Source: Actinomycetales bacterium
GTDB taxonomy: Bacteria > Actinomycetota > Actinomycetes > Actinomycetales > Cellulomonadaceae
Length of the DNA: 21,851 nucleotides
Direction of reading: 5' to 3'
NCBI GenBank assembly: GCA_012514545.1
Contig: JAAZAC010000173.1
Coordinates: 1-21,851 of the forward strand
A model generated the notes under the pieces. It worked only from the letters and a program-made list of their open reading frames with translations, made no database searches and was not told the DNA's origin. Of the stretch, positions 15,273 to 21,851 are shown one piece after another. Within the stretch, counting starts at the first letter, position 1; each line of letters begins with the position of its first letter. Both the position numbers and the translations under genes were made by a program.

Positions 15273-16982
15273 TTATCGTCGCACGACGGAGCGCTCGAGG
15301 AGCTCCGCGGCGTGCTCGAGCGCCCGCGCCGAGTCCTCCTGGCCCGAGAGCATGCGGGCCAGCTCCGCGACGCGCTCCTGCCCCGTGACCACGCGCACGT
15401 CCGCGGCGGTCACGACGCCGTCCGCGTCCGACTTCGCGACGACGACGTGCCGGTCCGCGAACGCGGCGACCTGCGCGAGGTGGGTGACGACGAGGACCTG
15501 CGCGCCCCGGGCGAGCTCGGCGAGCCGCCGGCCGACCTCGACCGCCGCCTTGCCGCCGACCCCCGCGTCGACCTCGTCGAAGACGAACGTGGGCGGCCGG
15601 GACGTGCCCGGCGCGGTCGCGAGCGCGACCTCGATCGCGAGCATGACGCGCGAGAGCTCGCCCCCGGACGCGCCCTGGCCGAGCGGCACGAGCGGCGCGC
15701 CGGCGTGGGCGGCGAGCAGCATCTCGACGTCCTCGGCGCCCCACGGCCCCGGTGCGTCCGCCGGCCGCAGCTCGACCCGGAACGTCGCGTTCGGCATCGC
15801 GAGGCCGGCGAGCTCCGCCGTGACGGTCTCGGCGAGGCGCTCCGCGGCCGCCGCGCGCCCGGCGGTGATCCGCTCCGCGAGCCCGGCGAGCTCCGCGGTC
15901 AGTGCCTCGATGCGCTCCCGCAGCGCCGCGGTGCGGTCCTCCCCCTGCTCGAGCTCGAGCAGGCGCAGCCCCGCCTGGCTCGCCCAGGCCAGCACGTCGT
16001 CGACGGTCCCGCCGTGCGTGCGCGTGAGCGAGGCGAGGGCCGCTCGGCGGTCCTGCACCGCGGCGAGCCGGCCCGGGTCGGCCTGCACCTCGTCGGCGTA
16101 GCGCGCCAGGTCCGTCGCGAGGTCGGACAGCACGTAGCCGACCTCGGCCAGCCGGCGCGCGAGGTCGCCGAGGGCCTCGTCGTGCTGGGCGACGCCCTCG
16201 AGGCCGCGCCGCGCGAGGTCGACGAGCGCGACGGCGGCCGGCGGGGCGAGCGCGTCGTCCGTGCCCATGAGGGCGTCGTGGGCCGCCTGCGCCGCCGTGC
16301 GCAGGTCCTCGGCGTGGCCGAGGCGCTCCGCCTCGGCGGCGAGCTCGAGGTCCTCGCCCGGCTGGGGGTCGACCCGCTCGACCTCGGCGAGGCCGAGCCG
16401 GAGCAGCTCCGCCTCCCGGGCGCGCTCGGCCGCGTGGTCGACGAGGTCCCCCAGCTCGGCCGTCAGGCGCTGGCGCTCCGCCCAGGCGGCGCGGTACTCC
16501 TCCACGAGTCGCCCGTGCTCCGGCCCCGCGAACGCGTCGAGCGCGGCGCGCTGGCGCGCCGGCGAGCGCAGGCGCACCTGGTCGGCCTGGCCGTGCACGG
16601 TGACGAGGTGCTCCGCGAGCTCGGCGAGGACGCCCTGCGGCACGGTGCGGCCGCCGAGCACCGCCCGCGACCGGCCCGCCGCGGCGACCGTCCGCAGCGC
16701 GACGAGCGTGCCGTCGTCGTCCACCTCGGCGCCCGCCTCCCGGGCGCGCTCCGCGGCGGGCGAGTCGGCCTCGACGACGAAGGTGCCCTCCGCGGCCGCG
16801 AGGTCGGCCCCCACCCGCACGACGGCGGCGTCCGCCCGCCCGCCGAGCAGGAGCCCCAGGCCGGTGAGCAGCATCGTCTTGCCGGCGCCGGTCTCGCCCG
16901 TGATCGCCGTGAGGCCCGGCCCGAGCTCGACCTCTGCGGCGGCGATGACGCCGAGGTTCTCGATCCGGATGCGTTCGATCAC
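15273..16982 (-). CDS. recN: DNA repair protein RecN
   Basis: The SMC-like ATPase has 569 residues, the normal RecN length. Walker A GETGAGKTML is at 29-38 with Lys35, and the signature GASGGELSRVMLA and Walker B FVFDEVDAGVGGK lie near the C-terminus. Between them is an Ala/Glu/Arg-rich coiled-coil arm interrupted around the middle. RecN binds DNA ends and helps recombinational repair of double-strand breaks. The GTG start at 16982 overlaps the nadK stop as GTGA, and it yields the standard IERIRIENLGVI N-terminus. The open frame extends further upstream but only through the nadK gene. Expression is probably coupled to nadK; no LexA-box-like dyad was noticed before it. Confidence 0.97.
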   Translation of the reverse strand: MIERIRIENLGVIAAAEVELGPGLTAITGETGAGKTMLLTGLGLLLGGRADAAVVRVGADLAAAEGTFVVEADSPAAERAREAGAEVDDDGTLVALRTVAAAGRSRAVLGGRTVPQGVLAELAEHLVTVHGQADQVRLRSPARQRAALDAFAGPEHGRLVEEYRAAWAERQRLTAELGDLVDHAAERAREAELLRLGLAEVERVDPQPGEDLELAAEAERLGHAEDLRTAAQAAHDALMGTDDALAPPAAVALVDLARRGLEGVAQHDEALGDLARRLAEVGYVLSDLATDLARYADEVQADPGRLAAVQDRRAALASLTRTHGGTVDDVLAWASQAGLRLLELEQGEDRTAALRERIEALTAELAGLAERITAGRAAAAERLAETVTAELAGLAMPNATFRVELRPADAPGPWGAEDVEMLLAAHAGAPLVPLGQGASGGELSRVMLAIEVALATAPGTSRPPTFVFDEVDAGVGGKAAVEVGRRLAELARGAQVLVVTHLAQVAAFADRHVVVAKSDADGVVTAADVRVVTGQERVAELARMLSGQEDSARALEHAAELLERSVVRR

Positions 16983-17857
16983 GGCGCCTCCGCCCGGGGG
17001 GCGCCGCCGTTCCCGTTCGGGGCCCGCCCGCGCCACCCGCTCACGGGCAGGTCGAAGCGCGACACGAGCCGGTCGGTGAAGGGCGCGGGGCCGAGCCGGG
17101 CCAGGCGGACCGGCATCTCCCCGTGCCGCACCTCGACGCGGGTCCCGACGGGCAGGGCCGTCGTCCGCCGCCCGTCGCAGGCCAGCACGCCCGCACTCAC
17201 GGACCGGGACAGGACCTCGACCGCGAGCAGCGAGCGCGGCCCGACGACGAGGGGCCGGGCGAACAGCGCGTGCGCGGACACCGGCACGAGGAGCATCCCG
17301 TCGACGTCCGGCCAGACCACCGGGCCGCCCGCCGAGAACGCGTGCGCCGTGGAGCCCGTCGCGGTCGCCATGACGACGCCGTCGCAGCCGAACGTCGACA
17401 GGGGCCGCCCGTCGACCTCGACGACGACCTCGAGCATGCGCGCCGGGTCCGCCTTCTCGACCGTCGCGTCGTTGAGGGCCCAGTCGTGCTCGACCGGCTC
17501 GCCGGGGCGCAGCACCCGGACCTCGAGCGTGCCGCGCTCCTCGACCGCGTAGTCGCCCTCGGCGATCCGGCGCACGACCTCGTCGATGTCCTCGCGCTCG
17601 GCCTCGGCGAGGAAGCCGACGTGGCCGAGGTTGAAGCCCAGCAGCGGGACCTGCGTGCCGCGCACGAGCTCGGCGGCGCGCAGGATCGTCCCGTCGCCGC
17701 CCAGCACGAGCACCATCGCGAGGTCGTCGCGCCCGAAGGAGTCCGCCTCCGTGAGGGGCTCGAGCCCGGCGCGCCGCAGCGCGCCCGCCACCTCCTCGGC
17801 GGCGTGCAGGGCCTCGGGCCGGCCGTGGTGCGTGACGACGAGCACCGACCGCGTCAT
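16979..17857 (-). CDS. nadK: NAD kinase
   Basis: The protein has 292 residues. The diagnostic GGDGT motif is at 53-57 (LVLGGDGTILRAAE), followed by PLLGFNLGHVGFLAE, LNDATVEK (the NE/D motif, here with Asp) and FGCDGVVMATATGSTAHAFSAGGP. It phosphorylates NAD to NADP in the cytosol. The ATG at 17857 has GGGAGG upstream and overlaps the tlyA stop (ATGA). The C-terminal tail after VSGWRG is Gly/Pro/Ala-rich and probably unstructured. The order tlyA-nadK-recN is conserved in actinobacteria (Rv1694-Rv1696). Confidence 0.97.
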   Translation of the reverse strand: MTRSVLVVTHHGRPEALHAAEEVAGALRRAGLEPLTEADSFGRDDLAMVLVLGGDGTILRAAELVRGTQVPLLGFNLGHVGFLAEAEREDIDEVVRRIAEGDYAVEERGTLEVRVLRPGEPVEHDWALNDATVEKADPARMLEVVVEVDGRPLSTFGCDGVVMATATGSTAHAFSAGGPVVWPDVDGMLLVPVSAHALFARPLVVGPRSLLAVEVLSRSVSAGVLACDGRRTTALPVGTRVEVRHGEMPVRLARLGPAPFTDRLVSRFDLPVSGWRGRAPNGNGGAPRAEAP

Positions 17858-18759
17858 GGCGCACCTCCCTCGCCGGCGACGAGCACGGCCCGGTCGTCGC
17901 GCACCGCCGCGGCCACGGCGGCGACGACCTCGGCGGCGGCGACCTCGGAGGCGGCGACCTCGGAGGCCACGCCGTCGGCCACGCCACCCGAGCCCGCCGC
18001 GGGCGCGGGGACGAGCCAGAGGAAGTACTCCCGGTTGCCCGACGGCCCGGGCAGCGGGCTCGGCACGACGGCGCGGCAGGCCGCCCCGAGCCGCAGCGCG
18101 GCGTCCGCGACGGCCGCGACCGCCTCGCGGCGCAGCTCCGGGGACCGCACGACCCCGGAGCTGCCCAGCCGCGCACGCCCCACCTCGAACTGCGGCTTCA
18201 CCAGGACGAGGAGGTCCCCGCCGGGGCGGGTCGCGGCGAGGAGGGCGGGCAGCGCCACCGTGAGCGAGATGAACGAGAGGTCGGCCACGACGAGGTCGAC
18301 CGGGCCGCCGACGTCCTCGGGCCGCAGGGCGCGCACGTTGAGCCCCTCGTGCACGTCGACGCGGGGGTCCGCGGCGATCGCCGGGTCGAGCTGGCCGTGG
18401 CCCACGTCCACGGCGGCCACGCGCGCGGCCCCGCGCTCGAGCAGGACCTGGGTGAAGCCGCCGGTGGACGCCCCCGCGTCGAGGCACCGGGAGCCGGCGG
18501 GCGACGGCGCGTCGGGCGCCAGCGCCGCGAGCGCGTCGAGCGCACCGACGAGCTTGTGGGCCGCCCGGGAGACGTAGTCGGGGCGGTCGGCGCCGGTCAC
18601 GGCGACGTCGGCGTCGGGCGGCACCGGCTGCGCGGGGCGGGTCGCGACGGCGCCCGCGACCTCGACGCGGCCGGCCTCGATGAGGTCGGCGGCGCGCCGC
18701 CGAGACCGCGCGAGGCCGCGGCGGACCAGCTCGGCGTCGAGCCGCATGGCAGCGGGCAT
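17854..18759 (-). CDS. tlyA: TlyA-family rRNA 2'-O-methyltransferase
   Basis: The protein has 301 residues, about 30 more than mycobacterial TlyA. An S4-like RNA-binding domain occupies roughly residues 5-60 (RLDAELVRRGLARSRRRAADLI), then the FtsJ-type methyltransferase with VSRAAHKL, the SAM loop LDAGASTGGFTQVLL (93-107), DLVVADLSFISL and LVKPQFEVGR. TlyA methylates ribose in 16S and 23S rRNA, which affects capreomycin/viomycin sensitivity. The extra length is a C-terminal Ala/Val/Glu-rich tail (repeats of EVAAS type) encoded by a tandem 15-bp repeat. The ATG at 18759 shares a base with the preceding stop (TGATG); a second ATG at 18747 is possible. It is on the same strand as, and downstream of, an rRNA operon. 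Confidence 0.94.
   Translation of the reverse strand: MPAAMRLDAELVRRGLARSRRRAADLIEAGRVEVAGAVATRPAQPVPPDADVAVTGADRPDYVSRAAHKLVGALDALAALAPDAPSPAGSRCLDAGASTGGFTQVLLERGAARVAAVDVGHGQLDPAIAADPRVDVHEGLNVRALRPEDVGGPVDLVVADLSFISLTVALPALLAATRPGGDLLVLVKPQFEVGRARLGSSGVVRSPELRREAVAAVADAALRLGAACRAVVPSPLPGPSGNREYFLWLVPAPAAGSGGVADGVASEVAASEVAAAEVVAAVAAAVRDDRAVLVAGEGGAP
17917..17961. repeat. Three tandem 15-bp repeats in the tlyA 3' end
   Basis: Units 17917-17931, 17932-17946 and 17947-17961 share the pattern GGMGGCGRCGACCTC, with one or two differences between copies, and a partial fourth copy follows. Because 15 is divisible by three the frame is kept. On the - strand the units encode a run of five-residue EVAAS / EVAAA / EVVAA blocks. 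Repeats like this change copy number by slippage, so the TlyA tail length may differ between strains. Confidence 0.8.
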
Positions 18760-18938
18760 CAGTCGTTCTCCGCCAGCCGGTCCGCGAGGGCCGCCTGGAC
18801 GGCGTCGACGACCGCGGGGTGCTCCTCGAGCGGCAGCTCGTGCACGCGGGCGAGCTCCCGGAGCGCGGCGTCCACCACCGCGTCGCCCGTCTCGGGCGGA
18901 AGGGACGGCTCTGCCGTCACGGGCGTCTCGCGCTCCAC
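18759..18938 (-). CDS. Conserved small acidic protein (59 aa), Rv1693-like by position
   Basis: No known domain was recognised. The protein begins MERETPVTAEPS, is acidic, and its second half (DAALRELARVHELPLEEHPAVVDAVQAALADRL) looks like two amphipathic helices. The start at GTG 18938 was chosen because AGGAGG lies five bases before it; the frame is open to a GTG at 18980, but that has no ribosome-binding site. The resulting length is close to that of the small ORF between the HAD phosphatase and tlyA genes in M. tuberculosis (Rv1693). Its stop overlaps the tlyA ATG by one base, so it may at least serve to couple tlyA translation. It is preceded by a 54-base gap after the HAD gene with no clear promoter. 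Function unknown. Confidence 0.75.
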   Translation of the reverse strand: MERETPVTAEPSLPPETGDAVVDAALRELARVHELPLEEHPAVVDAVQAALADRLAEND

Positions 18939-18992
18939 GGGTCCCTCCTCTCGCCTGCTCGCGTCCACGCTACCGGTCACGGACGACGGCGC

Positions 18993-20096
18993 TCAGTCGC
19001 CCTGCACAGGCGCGCCGCCGGCCGCGCCGGCTGCGTCCCCTGTGGACCCGTCGCCGCGCGGGGCCAGGTCGGGCACGGTCTCGGGCCGCACGGGGCGGCC
19101 CTCGTCGGCGGCGTGCCACGCCGCGGCGCACGCGGCGCGCAGGAGGTCGAGGCCGTCGTCGGGCCGCGTCCCCGCGGCGGCCGTGGCGTCTCCGGCCCGG
19201 CCGGCGTCCGTCTCGAGCACGCCGTCGACGACGCGCGCGGCCCGGGACCCGCAGCGCCACCAGCCCTCGCCCGCGGGCTCGGGCGCCGGGTGCGGGGCGA
19301 GCAGGGCGCGCAGGTCGGCGCCGAGGAACGTCGGCCGCTCGCCCGGCGCGGCGAGGACCGCGTCGCGCGCCGTCGACACCCCGGTGAGCACGTGCAGGCC
19401 CGCGAAGCCGGCGGCGCGCGCCCCGCCGAGGTCGGTGTCCAGCCGGTCTCCCACGACGAGCGGCCGACGCGCGCCCCGGCGCTCCGCGGCGAGGCGGAAC
19501 ATCCCGGGCGCGGGCTTGCCGGCGCTCGCCGGCTCCTGTCCGGTCGCGGCGACCACCGCCGCGACGAGCGAGCCGTTCCCGGGCGCGAGCCCCCGCTCGT
19601 TCGGCAGCGTGCGGTCGAGGTTGCTCGCGACGTGCCGCGCGCCGCGCTGCACCGCGTACGCGGCCTCGGCGAGCTCGCGCCAGCTCACGTCCGGCGCGAA
19701 CCCCTGCACGACGGCGTCGGGCGCGTCGTCCGCGGACGTCACGACGGCGTACCCCGCCTCCCGCACGGCCGTGAGCAGGCCGGGGCCGCCGACGACGAGC
19801 ACGCGCGCCCCCGGCGCCACGTGCTCCGCGAGGAGCGCCGCGGCGGCCTGTGCGGCCGTGACGACGTCGCCCGGCTCCGTGGCGATCCCGAGGGCCGTGA
19901 GGTGCTCGGCGACCGTCTCCGGCTCGCGGGACGCGTTGTTCGTGATGAACACGACGTCCATCCCGGCCGCCCGCGCCGCGGCGAGGCTCTCGGGGGCGTG
20001 CGGCACGGGCTCGGGGCCGCGGTAGGCCACGCCGTCGAGGTCGACGAGCGCGAGGTCGAACGCGCGGCAGAGCGGGTCCAGGCTGGCCTCGAGCAT
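18993..20096 (-). CDS. HAD-superfamily phosphatase, NagD / glycerol-3-phosphate phosphatase type (HAD-IIA)
   Basis: The protein has 367 residues. HAD motifs: LVDLDGVAYRG with Asp19 and Asp21 (motif I), FITNNASR (motif II), SAGKPAPGMF (motif III Lys) and VVGDRLDTDLGGARAAG (motif IV). Between motifs II and III is a C2-type cap. The C-terminal part (after about 285) contains WWRCGSRAARVVDG and DDGLDLLRAACAAAWHAADEGR, an actinobacterial extension also seen by position in Rv1692, which has been described as a glycerol-3-phosphate phosphatase for lipid recycling. The substrate here is inferred from that synteny. The ATG at 20096 overlaps the upstream stop by one base (TGATG). The last 20 residues are Gly/Ala-rich and probably disordered. 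Confidence 0.92.
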   Translation of the reverse strand: MLEASLDPLCRAFDLALVDLDGVAYRGPEPVPHAPESLAAARAAGMDVVFITNNASREPETVAEHLTALGIATEPGDVVTAAQAAAALLAEHVAPGARVLVVGGPGLLTAVREAGYAVVTSADDAPDAVVQGFAPDVSWRELAEAAYAVQRGARHVASNLDRTLPNERGLAPGNGSLVAAVVAATGQEPASAGKPAPGMFRLAAERRGARRPLVVGDRLDTDLGGARAAGFAGLHVLTGVSTARDAVLAAPGERPTFLGADLRALLAPHPAPEPAGEGWWRCGSRAARVVDGVLETDAGRAGDATAAAGTRPDDGLDLLRAACAAAWHAADEGRPVRPETVPDLAPRGDGSTGDAAGAAGGAPVQGD

Positions 20097-21316
20097 CAGG
20101 GGGTGGGCTCCTCGTGGGTCGGGTCGGCGACGGCGTCGCCGGAGGTCTCCTGGGCGGCGGCCGTGTCGCTCGCGTCGGTCGTCCCGCCGTCGTCCGCGTC
20201 GGCGTCCTCGTCCGCGAGGTCGATCACGACGACGGGCTCCTCCGGCAGGGTGGCGAGCAGCGCCTCGGCCTCGGCGTGGCGGCCGCACGCGGCGAGGGCG
20301 GTCGCACGGGCCTCCGCGACGCGGTCCGCGGCCTCCCCGGTCGCGGACCGCACCTCGGGCGTGCTCAGCGCGGCCAGGGCGGCCTCGGGCTGCCCGAGGT
20401 CCAGCCGCGCGCCGCTCACGACGATCGCCAGCTCGACGGCGACCTCCGGCGCGAGACGCCCCGCGTGCTCGGCCGCCAGCGCGATGGCGCGCTCGGGGCG
20501 CCCCAGCCCGCGCTCGCAGTCGGCCATGAGCGGGACGTGGTCGTCGGAGCCGCCCAGACGCCGCGCCGTGCGCAGCTCGCGCAGCGCCTCCGCGTAGCGA
20601 CCGGTCCGGTAGGCGGCGATGCCGGCGGCCTCGCGCACGACGTCGACACGGCCCGCCCGGCGCGCCGCCTCGGCGGCGTGGGCGTAGGCGGCCTCCGGGT
20701 CGTCGTCGAGCAGGCGGCCGGCCATGACGAGGTGCCGCGCGACGGCGTCGGCGTTGTCCTTGCGCAGCGTGCGCAGGCGCGCGCGGGCCGCGGGGTCGAG
20801 ATCGCGCGGCTCGACGTCCTCCGGCACCGTCGGCGCCGTCGCCCGCGCCTCGTCCGAGCGGTCCGGCCGCGCCACGCGGTCCCGCGCCGGGCGGACCCCG
20901 TCGCGGCCGCGCTCCGGGCGCCCTGCACCCCGCGCCGCGGCTCCACCGCCCCGCGGCCCGCCGACGCGGGCCGCCCGACCGGCACCGTCGCGACCACGGG
21001 CCTGCGCCGACCCGGCCGTCCGACCGGCGCCCCCACGCGAGCTCTCCGGCCGACCGGTGCCGTCGCCACGACGGGCGGGAGTGCCGTCGCGACCGCCCGC
21101 ACCGCCACGCGCGCCAGCACCGCCGCGGGCACCACCCCCGCCGGCCGTACGGCCACGGGCCGAGCCGCCGCCACCCCCGCGCCCCGCGCCGGCGCCGCGC
21201 GCCCGACCACGGCCGCGTACAGGTCCGTCGCCGCCCCGGGGCCCGGGCGTGCCCGAGCCATCGTCGCGGCGCTCGGGGCGCCGCGCGGGCCGGTCGCCCT
21301 CGCGCGCGTCGTCCAT
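20096..21316 (-). CDS. TPR-repeat protein with a long Arg/Gly-rich disordered N-terminus
   Basis: The protein has 406 residues. Residues about 1-150 are almost only Arg, Gly, Ala, Pro, Asp and Ser, with many RG and RGG steps (for example RGRGRARGAGAGRGGGGG), so they should be disordered and possibly RNA-binding. From about 165 (DLDPAARARLRTLRKDNADAV) helical TPR-like repeats run to about 365: AYAHAAEAARRAGR, AYRTGRYAEALRELRTARR, GRPERAIALAAEHA, GQPEAALAAL. A strongly acidic tail (IDLADEDADADDGG and on) closes the protein. The ATG at 21316 has AGGAGG five bases upstream; an earlier GTG at 21343 has none. By position it corresponds to Rv1691. It is the first gene after the rRNA operon and probably heads the - strand cluster. 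Function unknown; a link with RNA or ribosomes is speculation. Confidence 0.85.
   Translation of the reverse strand: MDDAREGDRPARRPERRDDGSGTPGPRGGDGPVRGRGRARGAGAGRGGGGGSARGRTAGGGGARGGAGARGGAGGRDGTPARRGDGTGRPESSRGGAGRTAGSAQARGRDGAGRAARVGGPRGGGAAARGAGRPERGRDGVRPARDRVARPDRSDEARATAPTVPEDVEPRDLDPAARARLRTLRKDNADAVARHLVMAGRLLDDDPEAAYAHAAEAARRAGRVDVVREAAGIAAYRTGRYAEALRELRTARRLGGSDDHVPLMADCERGLGRPERAIALAAEHAGRLAPEVAVELAIVVSGARLDLGQPEAALAALSTPEVRSATGEAADRVAEARATALAACGRHAEAEALLATLPEEPVVVIDLADEDADADDGGTTDASDTAAAQETSGDAVADPTHEEPTP
20975..21076. repeat. Imperfect 27-bp direct repeat coding for RG-rich segments
   Basis: Copies at 20975-21001 and 21050-21076 both start CCGACCGG and continue with CCGTCG and ACGGGC at matching offsets. 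They are spaced by 75 bases, a multiple of three, and lie within the disordered part of the TPR protein gene, where they encode GRDGAGRA / RGDGTGRP-type peptides. This looks like in-frame expansion of a low-complexity region. Confidence 0.5.
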
Positions 21317-21381
21317 ACCGTCCTCCTGCCGTGATCCTCGCACGACCTCGCCGGCCGCCCGGGCTCCGAAAGTCCTGGAAA

Positions 21382-21416
21382 CAGAAAAGGGCCGCCCGGA
21401 GGGCGACCCTTTTCTG
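21382..21416 (-). terminator. Intrinsic terminator of the rRNA operon
   Basis: The arms 21382-21397 and 21401-21416 form a 16-bp stem with one G-U pair on the - strand RNA and a three-base loop. On the - strand it reads CAGAAAAGGG...CCCTTTTCTG and is followed by a TTTCC stretch. It starts about eight bases after the end of 5S rRNA. The A and T tracts are mirrored, so it could also stop transcription coming from the + strand. It is the strongest terminator in the window. Confidence 0.92.
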
Positions 21417-21423
21417 AAGAATG

Positions 21424-21541
21424 TCCGGCGGCGACCTACTCTCCCACACCGTCACCAGTGCAGTACCATCGGCGCTGAAGGGCTTAGCTTCCGGGTTCGG
21501 AATGGAGCCGGGCGTTTCCCCTTCGCTATGACCGCCGTAAC
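21424..21541 (-). rRNA. rrf: 5S ribosomal RNA
   Basis: The - strand starts GTTACGGCGGTCATAGCG and contains CATTCCGAACCCGGAAGC and the CCGATGGTACTGC loop, ending GGGAGAGTAGGTCGCCGCC and a few bases more. These are the universal 5S blocks of actinobacteria; the 5' ACGGCGG and 3' CCGCCG ends form helix I. About 118 nucleotides; ends are accurate to a few bases. Confidence 0.95.
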
Positions 21542-21561
21542 TCTATGGAGATGTCAACGGA

Positions 21562-21584
21562 GTTCCCGACCGCATCTCGGGAAC
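21562..21584 (-). other. Stem-loop in the 23S-5S spacer
   Basis: GTTCCCGA (21562-21569) and TCGGGAAC (21577-21584) form a perfect 8-bp stem with a seven-base loop in the roughly 66-base spacer between 5S and 23S. It may guide rRNA processing. Apart from this stem I see nothing in the spacer; no tRNA is present. Confidence 0.6.
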
Positions 21585-21607
21585 CGCACAGTGGACGCAA
21601 GCAAAGC

Positions 21608-21851
<244 letters not shown>

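Noticed and set aside
13143..17552. A 4.4-kb open frame on the + strand
   Set aside because: Its translation is Ser/Arg/Thr- and Glu/Arg/Gly-rich without any domain, and it lies opposite steB, steA, recN and nadK, which have clear families. It is an artefact of very high GC third positions.

Overview
The window is chromosomal DNA from a very GC-rich actinobacterium. I infer Micrococcales, of Cellulomonas/Promicromonospora type, from codon use, the actinobacterial gene order and the rRNA; the genus is not proven. Nearly every base is coding. No insertion sequence, phage gene, tRNA or CRISPR array was seen.

Region 1 (2-1593): the 3' end of a heme A synthase gene (ctaA/COX15 family, + strand) runs head-on into a ROK-family repressor gene (- strand). 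Their stop codons interlock in one CTAG.

Region 2 (1594-8113): a divergent control region carries a TTGACA promoter and a dyad that overlaps its -10 box. It precedes a tightly coupled five-gene sugar operon, with every junction an ATGA or GTGA overlap: lipoprotein substrate-binding protein, two ABC permeases, a glycoside hydrolase family 66 (dextranase / cycloisomaltooligosaccharide glucanotransferase) enzyme with no signal peptide, and a GH13 oligo-1,6-glucosidase with the alpha-1,6-type Val after the nucleophile. The reading is an isomalto-oligosaccharide or cyclic-isomaltooligosaccharide uptake locus. Sugar is bound outside, imported with an ATPase encoded elsewhere, opened or shortened by the cytoplasmic GH66 and trimmed to glucose by the GH13 enzyme, under ROK control. 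A perfect 15-bp stem-loop sits just inside the first permease gene.

Region 3 (8133-21316, all - strand; transcription order is right to left): a conserved actinobacterial housekeeping cluster of an RG-rich TPR protein, HAD phosphatase, 59-aa small protein, tlyA, nadK, recN, steA, steB, a MraY/WecA-like transferase, a MurJ-like flippase, pyrG and a NUDIX ADP-ribose pyrophosphatase. From memory this matches the order Rv1691-Rv1700 of Mycobacterium tuberculosis, except that the transferase/flippase pair lies between steB and pyrG. Most junctions overlap or are only a few bases apart, so it probably works as one long unit joining rRNA modification, DNA repair, cofactor and CTP supply, and cell separation/envelope synthesis.

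Region 4 (21382-21851, - strand): the end of a ribosomal RNA operon, with the 3' end of 23S rRNA, a spacer, 5S rRNA and a strong intrinsic terminator. It lies directly upstream of, and co-directional with, region 3.

The best leads for something new are the cytoplasmic GH66/GH13 isomalto-sugar operon with its operator and internal hairpin, and the lipid-sugar transferase plus MurJ-like flippase pair embedded in the steAB-pyrG cell-separation cluster.
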